DNA of 54,470 nucleotides from Phycisphaerales bacterium (GCA_020853815.1 JADYYE010000107.1:75500-129969), one strand, 5' to 3'. Shown: positions 7,877-17,697, counted from the first letter of the stretch. A program made the numbers and translations. The notes: a model not told the origin generated them from the letters alone.

Positions 7877-10576
7877 ATGGACGCGGCCCGCTTCGCCAAG
7901 GTGCGCGAACTCTTCGACGCGGCGTCGGAACTCTCCGGCGCGGAGCGAGAGGAGTTTCTTAGCGCGCGGGCCGCCGACGCGGAGGTTCGTGCCGCGGTCG
8001 AGTCGCTGCTGGCATCGCACGAGCGTGCCGGCGATTTTCTGTCTCGCCCGGCGGGCGAGCTGATTCTGGAGGAGCGGGACGGCGCTGATCCGATGGTGGG
8101 CTTCGCGCTGGCGTCGTACCGGATCACGGGTGTGCTGGGCGAGGGGGGCATGGGCGCGGTGTATCGCGCGCAGCAGGAGAGTCCTGGGCGCGAGGTCGCG
8201 CTCAAGGTGATCCGGGGCGGGTGGAGCACGCCGGGTCTGCGCCGGCGCTTTGCGCAGGAGGCCGCCACGCTCGGCAAGCTGCGTCATCCGGGGATCGCGT
8301 CGATCTACGAGGCGGGGAGCGCGCCCGGGCCCGACGGGCGCGACACGCCGTATTTCGCGATGGAACTCGTCGAGGGCCCGACGCTGTCGGCGTACGCGAG
8401 CGGGCGGGAGGTGCGGGAGAAGATTTTGCTGGTCGCGATGGTGTGCGACGCGGCCCATCACGCGCACCAGAAGGGCGTGATCCACCGCGACCTCAAACCC
8501 GCGAACATCCTGGTGGAGGATCACGCGGGCGATTCGGCGCGCACGGGAACCGGCGAGCTCCCCGGTGTGCAGCCGAAGATCCTGGACTTTGGGGTGGCGC
8601 GGCTGGTCGAGCCGGACGGTGCGATGGCCACCATGCGCACCGACCCGGGGCAGATCATCGGCACGCTGGCCTACATGGCGCCCGAACAGATCAAGGGAGA
8701 CGTTGACCGGATCGACACCCGCGCCGATGTCTATGCGCTCGGCGTGATCTTGTACGAGCTGCTGGCGGGGCGGCTGCCCTTTTCGGTGAAGGGCAGGTCG
8801 ATCGCCGAGGCGGCACGGATCATCGAGGATCAGGAGCCCGCGGCGCTGGGCGCGATCGATCGCGTGCTGCGCGGCGACATCGAAACCATCGTCGCCAAGG
8901 CGATGGAGAAGGACCCCGAGCGGCGGTACGCCTCGGCGGCGGAGCTGGCCGGCGACCTGCGTCGGTTTCTCGCGGACCTTCCCATCAACGCCAGCCCCGC
9001 GACGACGGCGTACAAGCTCCGCAAGTTTGCGGCGCGACACACGGCGCTGGTGGGCGGCGTGGCGGCCGCGTTCGTGCTCCTGGTCGCGGGCGTCGTCGGG
9101 ACGAGCGTCGGCCTGGTGCGGGCCCGCGAGGCGACGAGGCTCGCCGAGAAGCGGGCGATCGAGGCCGAGATCGAGTCGCGCACGTCGCAGCGCACGTCGG
9201 ACTTTCTCGCGTCGGTGCTGTCGTCCGCGGACCCCGCGATCTCGCGCGGGCGCGAGCTGACGGTGCGCGAGGTGATCGACGACGCGGCGGCGATGCTCGC
9301 GATCGAGCTGAGCGACGAGCCCGAGGTGGCGCTGCGAAGCCGCATCACGCTCTGCCAGACCTACCTGTCGTTGGCGCGGCTCGATGAAGCGAAAGCCCAG
9401 GCCGAAGAAGCGATGAAGCTGGCGGAGCTGTCCTCGGGCGGGGAGAGTCTTTCGTATGCGCGTGCCCTGGGGGCGCGTGCGGCGGTGGCGCGAGCGGCGC
9501 GCCTCCAGGGCGAGAGCGTGACGCTGAGCCGTGCGTCCTTCGATCTGTTCGCGCGGCTGCTCCCGGCGGATGATGTCCGGGTGGCGCGGGCGAAGGTGGC
9601 GCTGGCGGACGCGCTGTCGCTGGATTGGAAGTTTGACGACGCCAAGGCGCTCCTGAGAGAGGCTCGCCCCGTGCTGGATGCGGCGCGCGATGCTTCCGCG
9701 CTGCGCTGCACGCTGCTGCTGGCGACGATGCTGTCACGCCGGGTGTCGGACGCCAAGTCCGGCGAGACCGCCGAAGCCGAGCGATTGATGGAGGACGCCC
9801 TGGCGGGCGCGCGATCGCGCGGAGCGTCGGGCGAGCTCGACGTGTCGGCGTTGCTGCTGGCGCGGGGCGATCTGCGCCGGCGAGATCAGAGGATCGCGGA
9901 GGCGGAGCCCGACTATCGCGTGGCGCTGGCGATCCGCCAGCGCGTGTATCCCGCGCATCATCCGAGTACGACAAGCGCCGCGATGCGGCTCGCCGCCGCG
10001 ATGAGCGCGAGAGGGGCGCACCGGGATGCGCTCGAGATCCTCACGCCGATCATCGAGGCGCTTCGCGCCCAGAAGCGCACGGGTGACGCGCCGTTCGCGC
10101 AGCTTGTGGGCCTGGCGGGGACGTGCGCGGGCGAACTCGGGCGGCACGCAGACGCCGCCCTTTATCACGAGGAAGCCCTGGTGATCCATCGAACGATGTC
10201 CAACCGGGTGATGCAATCGGTGGCGCTGACGGACCTGGGGGCGGCGTATGTGAAGCTCGAACGATTCGCGGACGCGGAGCTTGCCCTGCGCGAGGCGATG
10301 GCGCTCTCGGGAGGTGGGCACAGCGCCGAGCCGATGGTCGTGATCGCGCTGGCGGCGGCGCTGGACGGTCAGGGCAAGCACGCCGAGGCCGCCGAGGCGC
10401 TGCGCCCGGTGATCGGGTTGCTGTCGTCTCAGGCGCCAGGGTCGATGGTCCTGCTCGAGGCGATGCGTTTGAGGGCCGAGCAGCTTCGGGCGGCCGGGCT
10501 CTTGCAGGAAGCGGAGGCGCAAGAGGCGGCGATTGAGCGGCTGCAGAAGGGAGGTTCGGCGACGGGTCGGGAATGA
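7877..10576 (+). CDS. Transmembrane Ser/Thr protein kinase with TPR-like sensor region
   Basis: The protein has 899 residues. Start ATG 7877 lies two bases past the sigma-factor stop; GTG 7871 is an alternative. The Pkn-type catalytic domain spans about 80-365: glycine loop GEGGMG (88-93), ATP lysine K110, catalytic loop HRDLKPAN with D205, DFGVARL with metal-binding D237, and activation segment GTLAYMAPE (262-270). One membrane helix follows at about 389-413 (ALVGGVAAAFVLLVAGVVGT). The remaining ~480 residues are helical Ala/Leu/Glu-rich repeats with the periodicity of TPRs, presumably outside the cytoplasm and used for sensing. In Planctomycetes such kinases are typically paired with ECF sigma factors and may activate them by phosphorylation; that link is inference here. 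Confidence 0.9.
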   Translation: MDAARFAKVRELFDAASELSGAEREEFLSARAADAEVRAAVESLLASHERAGDFLSRPAGELILEERDGADPMVGFALASYRITGVLGEGGMGAVYRAQQESPGREVALKVIRGGWSTPGLRRRFAQEAATLGKLRHPGIASIYEAGSAPGPDGRDTPYFAMELVEGPTLSAYASGREVREKILLVAMVCDAAHHAHQKGVIHRDLKPANILVEDHAGDSARTGTGELPGVQPKILDFGVARLVEPDGAMATMRTDPGQIIGTLAYMAPEQIKGDVDRIDTRADVYALGVILYELLAGRLPFSVKGRSIAEAARIIEDQEPAALGAIDRVLRGDIETIVAKAMEKDPERRYASAAELAGDLRRFLADLPINASPATTAYKLRKFAARHTALVGGVAAAFVLLVAGVVGTSVGLVRAREATRLAEKRAIEAEIESRTSQRTSDFLASVLSSADPAISRGRELTVREVIDDAAAMLAIELSDEPEVALRSRITLCQTYLSLARLDEAKAQAEEAMKLAELSSGGESLSYARALGARAAVARAARLQGESVTLSRASFDLFARLLPADDVRVARAKVALADALSLDWKFDDAKALLREARPVLDAARDASALRCTLLLATMLSRRVSDAKSGETAEAERLMEDALAGARSRGASGELDVSALLLARGDLRRRDQRIAEAEPDYRVALAIRQRVYPAHHPSTTSAAMRLAAAMSARGAHRDALEILTPIIEALRAQKRTGDAPFAQLVGLAGTCAGELGRHADAALYHEEALVIHRTMSNRVMQSVALTDLGAAYVKLERFADAELALREAMALSGGGHSAEPMVVIALAAALDGQGKHAEAAEALRPVIGLLSSQAPGSMVLLEAMRLRAEQLRAAGLLQEAEAQEAAIERLQKGGSATGRE

Positions 10577-10634
10577 GGTGGCCAGAGAATTTGTGAAGAT
10601 GTGTGGCCCCTTGGCGATTGCTCGTTCGCATGAA

Positions 10635-10666
10635 GCTCCAGACGCACCAATCCCGCGTCCTGGAGC
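10635..10666 (+). promoter_or_regulatory. Leader hairpin masking the ribosome binding site of the gene at 10673
   Basis: GCTCCAG (10635-10641) plus ACGC (10642-10645) can pair with GCGT (10655-10658) plus CTGGAGC (10660-10666), with one bulged C. The GGAG ribosome binding site (10662-10665) lies wholly in the 3' arm, seven bases before the ATG. The structure could hold translation off until opened. Confidence 0.5.
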
Positions 10667-10672
10667 CATGCC

Positions 10673-13600
10673 ATGAACGCCCGACCGAACTCTCGCCCGC
10701 TCGCCGCCCGCCCGCAGTCCCGCATCGCACGACTCATCGGCCTCGCCGGTCTGGCGACGGGTCTGGCCGCCTCGTCGGCCCAGGCGCAGACGCTGAACTG
10801 GACCAACGGGGCGGGCGGAAGCGCCGCAACGATCACCAACTGGAGCCCGAACCAGCTTCCAAACGCGTCCAGCCTGCTGGTTTGGAATCTCGCCAACACC
10901 TACACGGTGACGTGGAACTCGAGCGTGACGGCCAGCAACTCGCACACGCTCAAGAAGGGCGTGGTGACCTACACGCTGTCCAGCCCGCACACCATCGGCG
11001 CCGGCGGGCTGAAGGTCGGCGACGTGAGCGGCGACGCGGCGACGCTGACGCTGACCACGGGCACGCTCAACAGCGTTGGCACCGCCATCGTCGGCAACGC
11101 CTCCGGGAGCAGCGGCACGCTGAATGTCAACGATGACGACGCCGAACTCATCATCACCGGCGCGACCGGCGACCTCACCATCGCCAGCAACTCGCCCGGG
11201 GTTCTCAATGTCACCGGCGGCGGACTCGTGCAGGTCTCCGACCAGTTCATCGGCGGGAACAACTCCACCGGCGCCTCGACCATCACCATCAGCGGCGCGA
11301 CCAACACCCTGCCGCTCACCCGTTCGCGACTGATCGTGAATGGCATCGGCACGTCGTCCCGGTTTGGGCAGGGCGGTGATGCGACCGTGGCCATCTCGAA
11401 CGGCGCGCTCGCGCAGTTCGCGGGCGACCTGGTGGTCTCCAACGGGAGCGCTTCGGCGAGCGCGGTGACGGTGGCGGGACTGGGCGGGCTCGTCCCGACC
11501 GAAGCGGAGCTTTCGGTCGCGGGCGACCTGCTCCTTGGTCGAAACACCAGCGGCGGAACGGCGGCGGGCGCGGCGACGCTCAACATCAACGCCGACGGCC
11601 TGGTTGGCGTCGGCGGCACGCTGTTCGTCGGCGGCGACCCCGACGGCGGGAGCGCGGTACTCCACACCGCGACTGGCGGCGTGGTGACGGCCGACTCCCT
11701 CGACATCGGCGTCGGCGCCACCCTCGACCTCGACGGCGGCCTGATCAACATCGACGGCGGCACCCTTACCAACTCAACGGGCGCGACACTCGACATCAAC
11801 GGCGCTCCGGGGAATCCCGTCGTCACCATGAAGAACGGCGCGACCGCCACACTGCCGTCGTTCAGCGGCGCGGGCCTGCGCGTCGGCACCGGCACCGGCG
11901 CCAATCTCGCCGATGTGAATGTCCGCTCGGGCTCCGACCTCGTCGTGAACGGCAACCTGCTCATGGGCGTCGGGAACGACGACTTCGGAGGCATGATCGT
12001 CAACGGCGCCGGCTCCTCGCTCTCTAATCCGGGCTCGATCATCGTCGCGGGCATCGCTGGTGATGCACGCCTTGAGGCGGATATGGGCGCGAGCATGACC
12101 GGGCACGAGCTGTGGATCGCGCGCGACTCGGCCTCGTCCGCCGGCGTCCTCTTCGAGGGCCCCGGCACCACGGCGCAGTTCGACGCGGTCTATGTCGGGG
12201 GGAGCGATGTCGCGGGCGGCGGCGACGGGAATCTCTCCGTCAACGCCGACGCGGTGTTGACGATCCCGGGCGGCGGGCCGTTGAAGGTATGGAACAACGG
12301 CAAGCTCGACGTAGCACAATCAGCGGTCGTCAATCTTGCCGGTGGCGCGGACCTCGTGGTGCTCGGGGAAGCGGACCTCGAGGACGGCGCAGTCGTCAAC
12401 GCGGATGTCGCCGAGTTCCGCGCCGGTTCGATCCTGCGCGGGCCGAACAACGTCCCCGGCGCATCCACGCTGAACGCCAAGGCTCTGCTGCGCTCGGGAG
12501 CGACGCTGGACCTTGTGGCGGGGGACCTCACGATTGGCGACTCGGCATCGGTGTCCGGCTTCCTGGCCGACGACGGGAGCGTCATCAACGTCGGTGCTCA
12601 CACGCTCACGCTCTTGGACAGTGACCGTGCCGAAGTCGATGATGTCACCATCAACGGCGGCGAGATTGTCGCGCCCAACGGCTTCGAGATCGTCACGCTC
12701 GTGCAGAATGGTCACCTCGACGGCACGGGAACAATCACGGGCGAGGTGTTCATGGAAACCGGCGCCTCGGTCATCACCTCCACCGGAGCCAACGGCCTCA
12801 CCATCAACGGACGCTTCCGCAACAACTCCGGCAACATCGACGGCACGCGCTACACCTTCAATCACAACCCGAACCTTTCGAGCAGCGGCTGGACCGGCGC
12901 CGGCGCAATCAACGCCCGCGTCACCTTCAACAGCAACACCACGGTCTTTGCGATCGCCAACATGACGCTGGGCGCAAGCGTGACCGACGGCGTCGTCTTC
13001 AATTCGGGAAGCACGCTCGATGTCGACGACGAGATCGTCACCCTCGTCGACAGCAACGGTGTGACGCTCGCCAGCGTCAACAAGCTTGACGGCGGCACCA
13101 TTGCGTGCGCGACCAACCTCGCGCTGACCAACGGCCGCTCCATCGTCGGCGAAGGCAACATTGGCTGCCCCACCTTTAACATGACCGGCGGAACCATCGC
13201 GCCGAGTTTTCGGATCAACAGCGCGGACCCCATCGGCTCGCTGACCTTCAACCCCTCGGCCGCGTTTGTCATGTCCGGGTCGGCGCACTCGCCCGTCGCC
13301 TACGACTGCGATATCGCCAGTCTCACGAACGCCGACCACCTCCGCATCGAGAGCGCCGCGACGCTCGACGGCACGCTCAATGTGCAGCTCATCAACGGCT
13401 TCGTCATGCCGCGCGGCTCGCGCGTCGACATCGCGTCCATCACCGGCCCGCTGACCGGCTGGTTCACGACTCTCAATCTCCCGTGGGGGCACCGACTCAT
13501 CGAGTTCTTCACCGACGAAACCGTGCTCCAGGTCTTCAACTGCCCGCCCGACGTCAACAGCGACGGCTTCGTCAACGGCGACGACTACGACGCCTTCGCC

Positions 13601-13705
13601 TCCGCCTTCGAGTCCGGCGACGACTTCGCGGATTTCAACGAGGACGGCTTCGTCAACGGCGACGATTACGACATGTTCGCATCCGAATTCGAGATGGGCT
13701 GCTGA
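10673..13705 (+). CDS. Large secreted beta-strand repeat protein with C-terminal GC-type dockerin
   Basis: This 1010-residue secreted protein has a signal peptide (about residues 18-38, ending SSAQAQ) after a short basic leader. The body is a Gly/Thr/Asn-rich series of short strands such as TLTTGTLNSVGTAIVGN and LNVTGGGLVQVSDQFIGG. It resembles the passenger of autotransporter-like or pectate-lyase-fold proteins but lacks any autotransporter barrel. Instead it ends with a GC-type dockerin: DVNSDGFVNGDDYDAF, DFNEDGFVNGDDYDMF and terminal EMGC. It does not carry the AGPLxPP head of the flanking beta-helix genes, so it is an unrelated insertion in that array. Expression may be limited by the hairpin over its ribosome binding site. 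A transcription terminator follows at 13747. Confidence 0.85.
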   Translation: MNARPNSRPLAARPQSRIARLIGLAGLATGLAASSAQAQTLNWTNGAGGSAATITNWSPNQLPNASSLLVWNLANTYTVTWNSSVTASNSHTLKKGVVTYTLSSPHTIGAGGLKVGDVSGDAATLTLTTGTLNSVGTAIVGNASGSSGTLNVNDDDAELIITGATGDLTIASNSPGVLNVTGGGLVQVSDQFIGGNNSTGASTITISGATNTLPLTRSRLIVNGIGTSSRFGQGGDATVAISNGALAQFAGDLVVSNGSASASAVTVAGLGGLVPTEAELSVAGDLLLGRNTSGGTAAGAATLNINADGLVGVGGTLFVGGDPDGGSAVLHTATGGVVTADSLDIGVGATLDLDGGLINIDGGTLTNSTGATLDINGAPGNPVVTMKNGATATLPSFSGAGLRVGTGTGANLADVNVRSGSDLVVNGNLLMGVGNDDFGGMIVNGAGSSLSNPGSIIVAGIAGDARLEADMGASMTGHELWIARDSASSAGVLFEGPGTTAQFDAVYVGGSDVAGGGDGNLSVNADAVLTIPGGGPLKVWNNGKLDVAQSAVVNLAGGADLVVLGEADLEDGAVVNADVAEFRAGSILRGPNNVPGASTLNAKALLRSGATLDLVAGDLTIGDSASVSGFLADDGSVINVGAHTLTLLDSDRAEVDDVTINGGEIVAPNGFEIVTLVQNGHLDGTGTITGEVFMETGASVITSTGANGLTINGRFRNNSGNIDGTRYTFNHNPNLSSSGWTGAGAINARVTFNSNTTVFAIANMTLGASVTDGVVFNSGSTLDVDDEIVTLVDSNGVTLASVNKLDGGTIACATNLALTNGRSIVGEGNIGCPTFNMTGGTIAPSFRINSADPIGSLTFNPSAAFVMSGSAHSPVAYDCDIASLTNADHLRIESAATLDGTLNVQLINGFVMPRGSRVDIASITGPLTGWFTTLNLPWGHRLIEFFTDETVLQVFNCPPDVNSDGFVNGDDYDAFASAFESGDDFADFNEDGFVNGDDYDMFASEFEMGC

Positions 13706-13746
13706 GGCCCCGGGTCGAAACAGCGACACTCGCGCCGCATCGCGCG

Positions 13747-13780
13747 ACGGGCGGGCCCTGATCGGGTCCGCCCGTTGTGT
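13747..13780 (+). terminator. Strong stem-loop terminator after the dockerin gene
   Basis: A 12-base-pair stem (13747-13758 with 13764-13775, one G-T pair) closes the loop TGATC and is followed by a T-rich TGTGTTTG. It lies 42 bases after the stop of the 1010-residue gene and ahead of the next beta-helix gene, so it should end that transcript. Confidence 0.65.
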
Positions 13781-13842
13781 TTGCGGACCTAAACCGGGGG
13801 ATCGGCCAATCTTTGGCTAGGGAAACTCGGCCCTACGCAGTA

Positions 13843-13881
13843 CCTTCGGGAAACCGGCGTCGATCGCCGGCCCGAAGGAGG
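13843..13881 (+). promoter_or_regulatory. Two-stem leader hairpin overlapping the Shine-Dalgarno site
   Basis: CCTTCGG (13843-13849) pairs with CCGAAGG (13872-13878), enclosing CCGGCG (13854-13859) paired with CGCCGG (13865-13870) around TCGAT. The outer 3' arm covers the first four bases of AAGGAGG (13875-13881), the ribosome binding site four bases before the ATG at 13886. A TACCTT hexamer at 13841-13846 overlaps the 5' arm, so the true transcription start needs mapping. Confidence 0.45.
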
Positions 13882-13885
13882 TCCG

Positions 13886-15067
13886 ATGGCTCGCAAGCTC
13901 ATGGGCGGTGTCGTGCTGGGTGTGGTCGCGGTGTCGGGCTTCGGCGTGGCGGCGCTCTTGGCGTTGGCCGGCCCGCTCGATCCGCCCGCCGGCGCGGTGT
14001 CGTCGTCGTACAAGACACTGACGGAGGTCGAGCCGCGGATCGCGATCAACGCGACCAACACGCCGGGCGACGCCAATTCCGTCTTCAGAATCACCCAACC
14101 CGGTTCGTATTACCTCACCGGCAACATCACCGGTGTCAGCGCCAAGAGCGGCATCGAGATCGCCTCCAGCCGGGTCACCCTCGACCTCAACGGCTTCTCC
14201 GTCGTCGGCGTCGCCGGTTCCCTTGACGGCATCGTCGGCGGCTTCACCAGTATCATCATCCGCAACGGCACCGTCGCCTCCTGGGGTCAGGACGGCATCT
14301 ACCTCGCCAATTCCACCAACGGCAGCTTCATCCTCGAAGACCTCACCGTCGTCGGCAACGCCAGCGACGGCATCTTCGCCAACGGCGCCATCGTCCGAAA
14401 CTGCCACGTCGCCCTCAACACCCTCGACGGCATCACCGGCGTCTCCGCCGCCATCGGCTGCGTCGCGCGCGACAACGGCCAGCAGGGCATTCAGGTCACC
14501 GCCGGCGGCACCATCTCCCAGTGCACCGCCTTCGAGAACGGAACCTACGGCCTCTACGCCAGCAACGGCGTCACCATCACCGACTCCACCGCCTACAACA
14601 ACACCGGCACCGGCATCATCCTCTTCGGCGACGGCCTCATCAAGAACTGCTCCGCCTCCAACAACGGCGACGACGGCATCAACGGCCAGGCCGGCACCAC
14701 CATCCTCGACTGCGTCGCCAGCGACAACGCGTCCGACGGCATCGTCGTCCTCAACGACTCTCTCGTCCGCGGCAACACCTGCAACGGCAACGCCAGCGAC
14801 GGCATCTTTGTTTCCTCCACCAACAATTGCCGCATCGAGGGGAACATCATGAACGACAACGCCCGGGGCCTCTATGTGATCGGCGCCGGAAACGTCATCG
14901 TTCGCAACACCGCCAGCGCCAACACCACCGTGAACTGGTCGATCGCCGCCAACAACGTCGTCGGTCCCATCCTCAATCGCACCGCGCCGGCCTCCGCGGC
15001 CATCAGCGGCGACTCCGCCCCCAGCTCACTGGGTTCCACCGACGCAAACGCGAATTACACGCACTGA
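13886..15067 (+). CDS. Secreted right-handed beta-helix protein, array member 4
   Basis: This 393-residue paralogue follows AAGGAGG. Its signal peptide MARKLMGGVVLGVVAVSGFG ends near LAGPLDPP, followed by the constant head GAVSSSYKTLTEVEPRIAIN and PGSYYLTGNITGV. Coils are very regular with the pattern C-x-A-x-x-N-x-x-D-G-I, for example NCSASNNGDDGINGQ and DCVASDNASDGIVVLN. The tail class is SSLGSTDANANYTH, as in 2563 and 18148. Third codon positions are strongly C-rich compared with the G-rich choice in members 1-3, so this copy and the next ones may have had a different history. A 6-base-pair hairpin (15068-15083) follows the stop directly. Confidence 0.85.
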   Translation: MARKLMGGVVLGVVAVSGFGVAALLALAGPLDPPAGAVSSSYKTLTEVEPRIAINATNTPGDANSVFRITQPGSYYLTGNITGVSAKSGIEIASSRVTLDLNGFSVVGVAGSLDGIVGGFTSIIIRNGTVASWGQDGIYLANSTNGSFILEDLTVVGNASDGIFANGAIVRNCHVALNTLDGITGVSAAIGCVARDNGQQGIQVTAGGTISQCTAFENGTYGLYASNGVTITDSTAYNNTGTGIILFGDGLIKNCSASNNGDDGINGQAGTTILDCVASDNASDGIVVLNDSLVRGNTCNGNASDGIFVSSTNNCRIEGNIMNDNARGLYVIGAGNVIVRNTASANTTVNWSIAANNVVGPILNRTAPASAAISGDSAPSSLGSTDANANYTH

Positions 15068-15151
15068 CTCCGCGAGTGCGGAGGCCTTGGCAGACCCCAC
15101 GCTCGATCGAACTCGCACCCGAACTCGCGCCCGCGCCGATTGGAACGAACC

Positions 15152-16399
15152 ATGAACCGCACCGCACTGACATGCACCTCGATCGCGTCGCTCGCCCTTC
15201 TCGCGGCCGGCGCGATGATCTCCGTGCGCGTCACCGCCGGCCCGCTCGACCCGCCCGCCGGCGCGGTAAGTTCCACCTACAAGACGCTCGCCGAGGTCGA
15301 GCCGCGCATCGCGATCAACGCGACCAATACTCCCGGCGACGCCTCGAGCAAGTTCATTATCGCGCAGCCCGGGTCGTACTATCTCACGAGCGACCTCTCC
15401 ATCGCGGGCACGCAGCGCGGGATCCGCGTGGCGGCGAGCGGCGTAACGATCGACCTCAACGGCTTCAACCTTACCGACCAGCTCTTCGACTTCCAGGCCT
15501 CGGCGGGCGGCATCTGGAGCGATGGCGGGGTATCGAGGATCACCGTGCTCAACGGGCGGGTGACCGGCTTTGTTGGAGCGGGCGTCGTGGGCGTCGATCT
15601 CCGGAACGCCACGGATTGTCGTGTCGAGCGCGTGCTTGTCGCCGACTGCGGCGGGGCGGGGATATGGTGCGGCGAGCGCGCCGTGATTGACTCCTGCATC
15701 GTGTCCGGGAACGTTGGGATCGGCATCAAGGCGAGCGACGGCGTCGTGCGCGGCTGCACGGCGAGCAACAACGGCGCGAACGGAATCTACGCGAGCATGT
15801 CGGTGGTCAGCGACTGCATCGCGCGCGACAACGGGGCGAACGGCATCGACGCGTGGGGCGGTGTGGTGCGGGATTGCTCCTCGTCGAGCAACACCGGGTC
15901 CGGCTTCTACATCATCGGGGCCAACGCCGAGCGCTGCTCGTCGTACTACAACCAAGCCAACGGTTTCTTCGTCAACGGGAGCGACCAGCAGATGCACGCG
16001 TCGCTTGTTCATTGCGACGCTTCGCTGAACATCGACGGGTTCAAGGCCTGGAACGCGCAGATCGTCGATTGCACCTCCACCAACAACTACGGCGACGGGA
16101 TCGAGCTCAACGTCAACTGCCTGGTCCGCGGCTCAAGCTTCCACGGCAACGGGCGCTTCGCGCAGAACACGGGCTATGGCATCAATGTCGTCGGTTCGGC
16201 GAATCGCATCGAGGGAAATACCTTTACCAGCAACGACGTGGGCATCTTCTGCTCCGGCACGAACAATCTCATCATCGCCAACTGCGCTCGCTCCAACACC
16301 ACCAATTACACCCTGGGCTCCAACGAATATGGACAGATCATCACCAATCCCGGCGCGGGCTTCGTCAGTTCAAACCCCTGGGCGAATTTCGCGTACTGA
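15152..16399 (+). CDS. Secreted right-handed beta-helix protein, array member 5
   Basis: The protein has 415 residues. The ATG at 15152 (MNRTALTCTSIASL) was preferred over an upstream in-frame TTG because the paralogues at 3889 and 17698 begin identically there. The first ~190 bases of the gene are nearly identical to those of the mini-gene at 17698, differing at roughly ten positions, so one copied the other recently. After AGPLDPPAGAVSSTYKTL come EVEPRIAINATNTPGD, QPGSYYLTSDL and coils such as GCTASNNGANGIYAS and DCIARDNGANGIDAWG. The tail is NPWANFAY. No clear Shine-Dalgarno is visible before the ATG. Confidence 0.84.
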   Translation: MNRTALTCTSIASLALLAAGAMISVRVTAGPLDPPAGAVSSTYKTLAEVEPRIAINATNTPGDASSKFIIAQPGSYYLTSDLSIAGTQRGIRVAASGVTIDLNGFNLTDQLFDFQASAGGIWSDGGVSRITVLNGRVTGFVGAGVVGVDLRNATDCRVERVLVADCGGAGIWCGERAVIDSCIVSGNVGIGIKASDGVVRGCTASNNGANGIYASMSVVSDCIARDNGANGIDAWGGVVRDCSSSSNTGSGFYIIGANAERCSSYYNQANGFFVNGSDQQMHASLVHCDASLNIDGFKAWNAQIVDCTSTNNYGDGIELNVNCLVRGSSFHGNGRFAQNTGYGINVVGSANRIEGNTFTSNDVGIFCSGTNNLIIANCARSNTTNYTLGSNEYGQIITNPGAGFVSSNPWANFAY

Positions 16400-16464
16400 G
16401 ACCCTTGGAGAACATGCCTGGCGTTCGCAAGTCGACCCGACCGCGTTGAACGGATGAACTGTCC

Positions 16465-17679
16465 ATGAAAATGCACCCACTCACCATTCCCGCGAGCGTC
16501 GTTTCATTCGGGCTGGTGGCCGCGGCCAGCCTCGTGGCTCTCCGCGTCACCGCCGGCCCGCTGAGTCCACCGAGCGGTGCGGTGAGTTCGACGTACAAGA
16601 CGCTGAGCGAGGTCGAGCCGCGGACCGCGATCAACGCGACCAACACGCCGGGCGACAACGACAGCTCGCCAAGCCTCTTCAAGATCACCCAGCCCGGCTC
16701 GTACTACCTCGCGGGCAACGTCACCGGCGTGTCGGGAAAGATCGGGATTGAGATCGTCGCCAGCGGCGTCACGCTCGACCTCGCCGGCTTCTCGCTCGTC
16801 GGCGTGCCCGGCTCCAGGAGCGGCATCCGCTCTTTCGGCGAGCTGACAGGCCTGATCATCCGCAACGGACACGTCCGCGGCTGGGGAGAGATCGGCGTCG
16901 AAGTCGGATGGTCCGCCGGCAATATCGTCAATCCCACGCTGCTCGAGGCCTTGGTTGTCTCCGGCAACGTGGGCAACGGCATCCGCACCGGGCGCGGTTG
17001 CGTGGTCCGGGCGTGCAGCGCCCGGGAGAACGGCGAGCACGGGTTCGATGGTGACTACGCGGTTAGTTTCGTCGATTGCCAGGCCATCTCCAACGCCGGT
17101 TCTGGGTTCCGGGTGACGTCCAATTCCAGCGCCCGCGGATGCACCGCATGGGCCAACGGGCAGGACGGTATCTCCATCGGATTGGGATCGGTCGCGGTCG
17201 GCTGTACTTCAAGCAGCAACAACGGGTCGGGTTTCACCACTTCCCTTTCGTCGTCCGTGCTGGACTGCAGCGCTTACGACAATCTGGGCTCCGGGATCCG
17301 CCTGGGCGACGGCTCGACCGCGCGCGGGAACACCTGCGGGTACAACGGGCTGGGTTCCGCGAACACCGGTTACGGCATCCACGTCGTCGGCGACGAGTGC
17401 CGCGTCGAGAACAACCAGTGCGATACCAACGACGCCGGCATCCTCGTCGCAGGCCATCGCTCGCGCATCGACGGCAACTCCTGCATGAGCAACGGAACCG
17501 GCTTCGACGTCGACGGCCTGGACAACCTCATTATCCGCAACACCGCCAGCGCCAGCGACGGCGCCAACTATTCCATCGCCGCGGGCAACTCCGTCGCGCC
17601 CCGCGTCGGCGTCGTCGATAGCGACGGCTGGTCGGGCATCGGCAACGCCGATCACCCGTGGGCCAACTTCGGGCATTAG
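16465..17679 (+). CDS. Secreted right-handed beta-helix protein, array member 6
   Basis: This 404-residue paralogue starts MKMHPLTIPASVVSFG, with a signal peptide ending TAGPLSPP. The constant head is complete but carries Thr for Ile in EVEPRTAINATNTPGD and a four-residue insertion after GDNDS. Coils include GCTAWANGQDGISIGLG and GCTSSSNNGSGFTTSLS. The tail is the most divergent of the family but still ends HPWANFGH. Only 18 bases separate its stop from the mini-gene at 17698, so the two are probably cotranscribed. Confidence 0.84.
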   Translation: MKMHPLTIPASVVSFGLVAAASLVALRVTAGPLSPPSGAVSSTYKTLSEVEPRTAINATNTPGDNDSSPSLFKITQPGSYYLAGNVTGVSGKIGIEIVASGVTLDLAGFSLVGVPGSRSGIRSFGELTGLIIRNGHVRGWGEIGVEVGWSAGNIVNPTLLEALVVSGNVGNGIRTGRGCVVRACSARENGEHGFDGDYAVSFVDCQAISNAGSGFRVTSNSSARGCTAWANGQDGISIGLGSVAVGCTSSSNNGSGFTTSLSSSVLDCSAYDNLGSGIRLGDGSTARGNTCGYNGLGSANTGYGIHVVGDECRVENNQCDTNDAGILVAGHRSRIDGNSCMSNGTGFDVDGLDNLIIRNTASASDGANYSIAAGNSVAPRVGVVDSDGWSGIGNADHPWANFGH

Positions 17680-17697
17680 GGCGCGAGGAGCCGAACC

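Noticed and set aside
15068..15083. Terminator directly after array member 4
   Set aside because: CTCCGC/GCGGAG forms a clean six-pair hairpin but no T-run follows, so termination is not supported; it is mentioned only with the gene.
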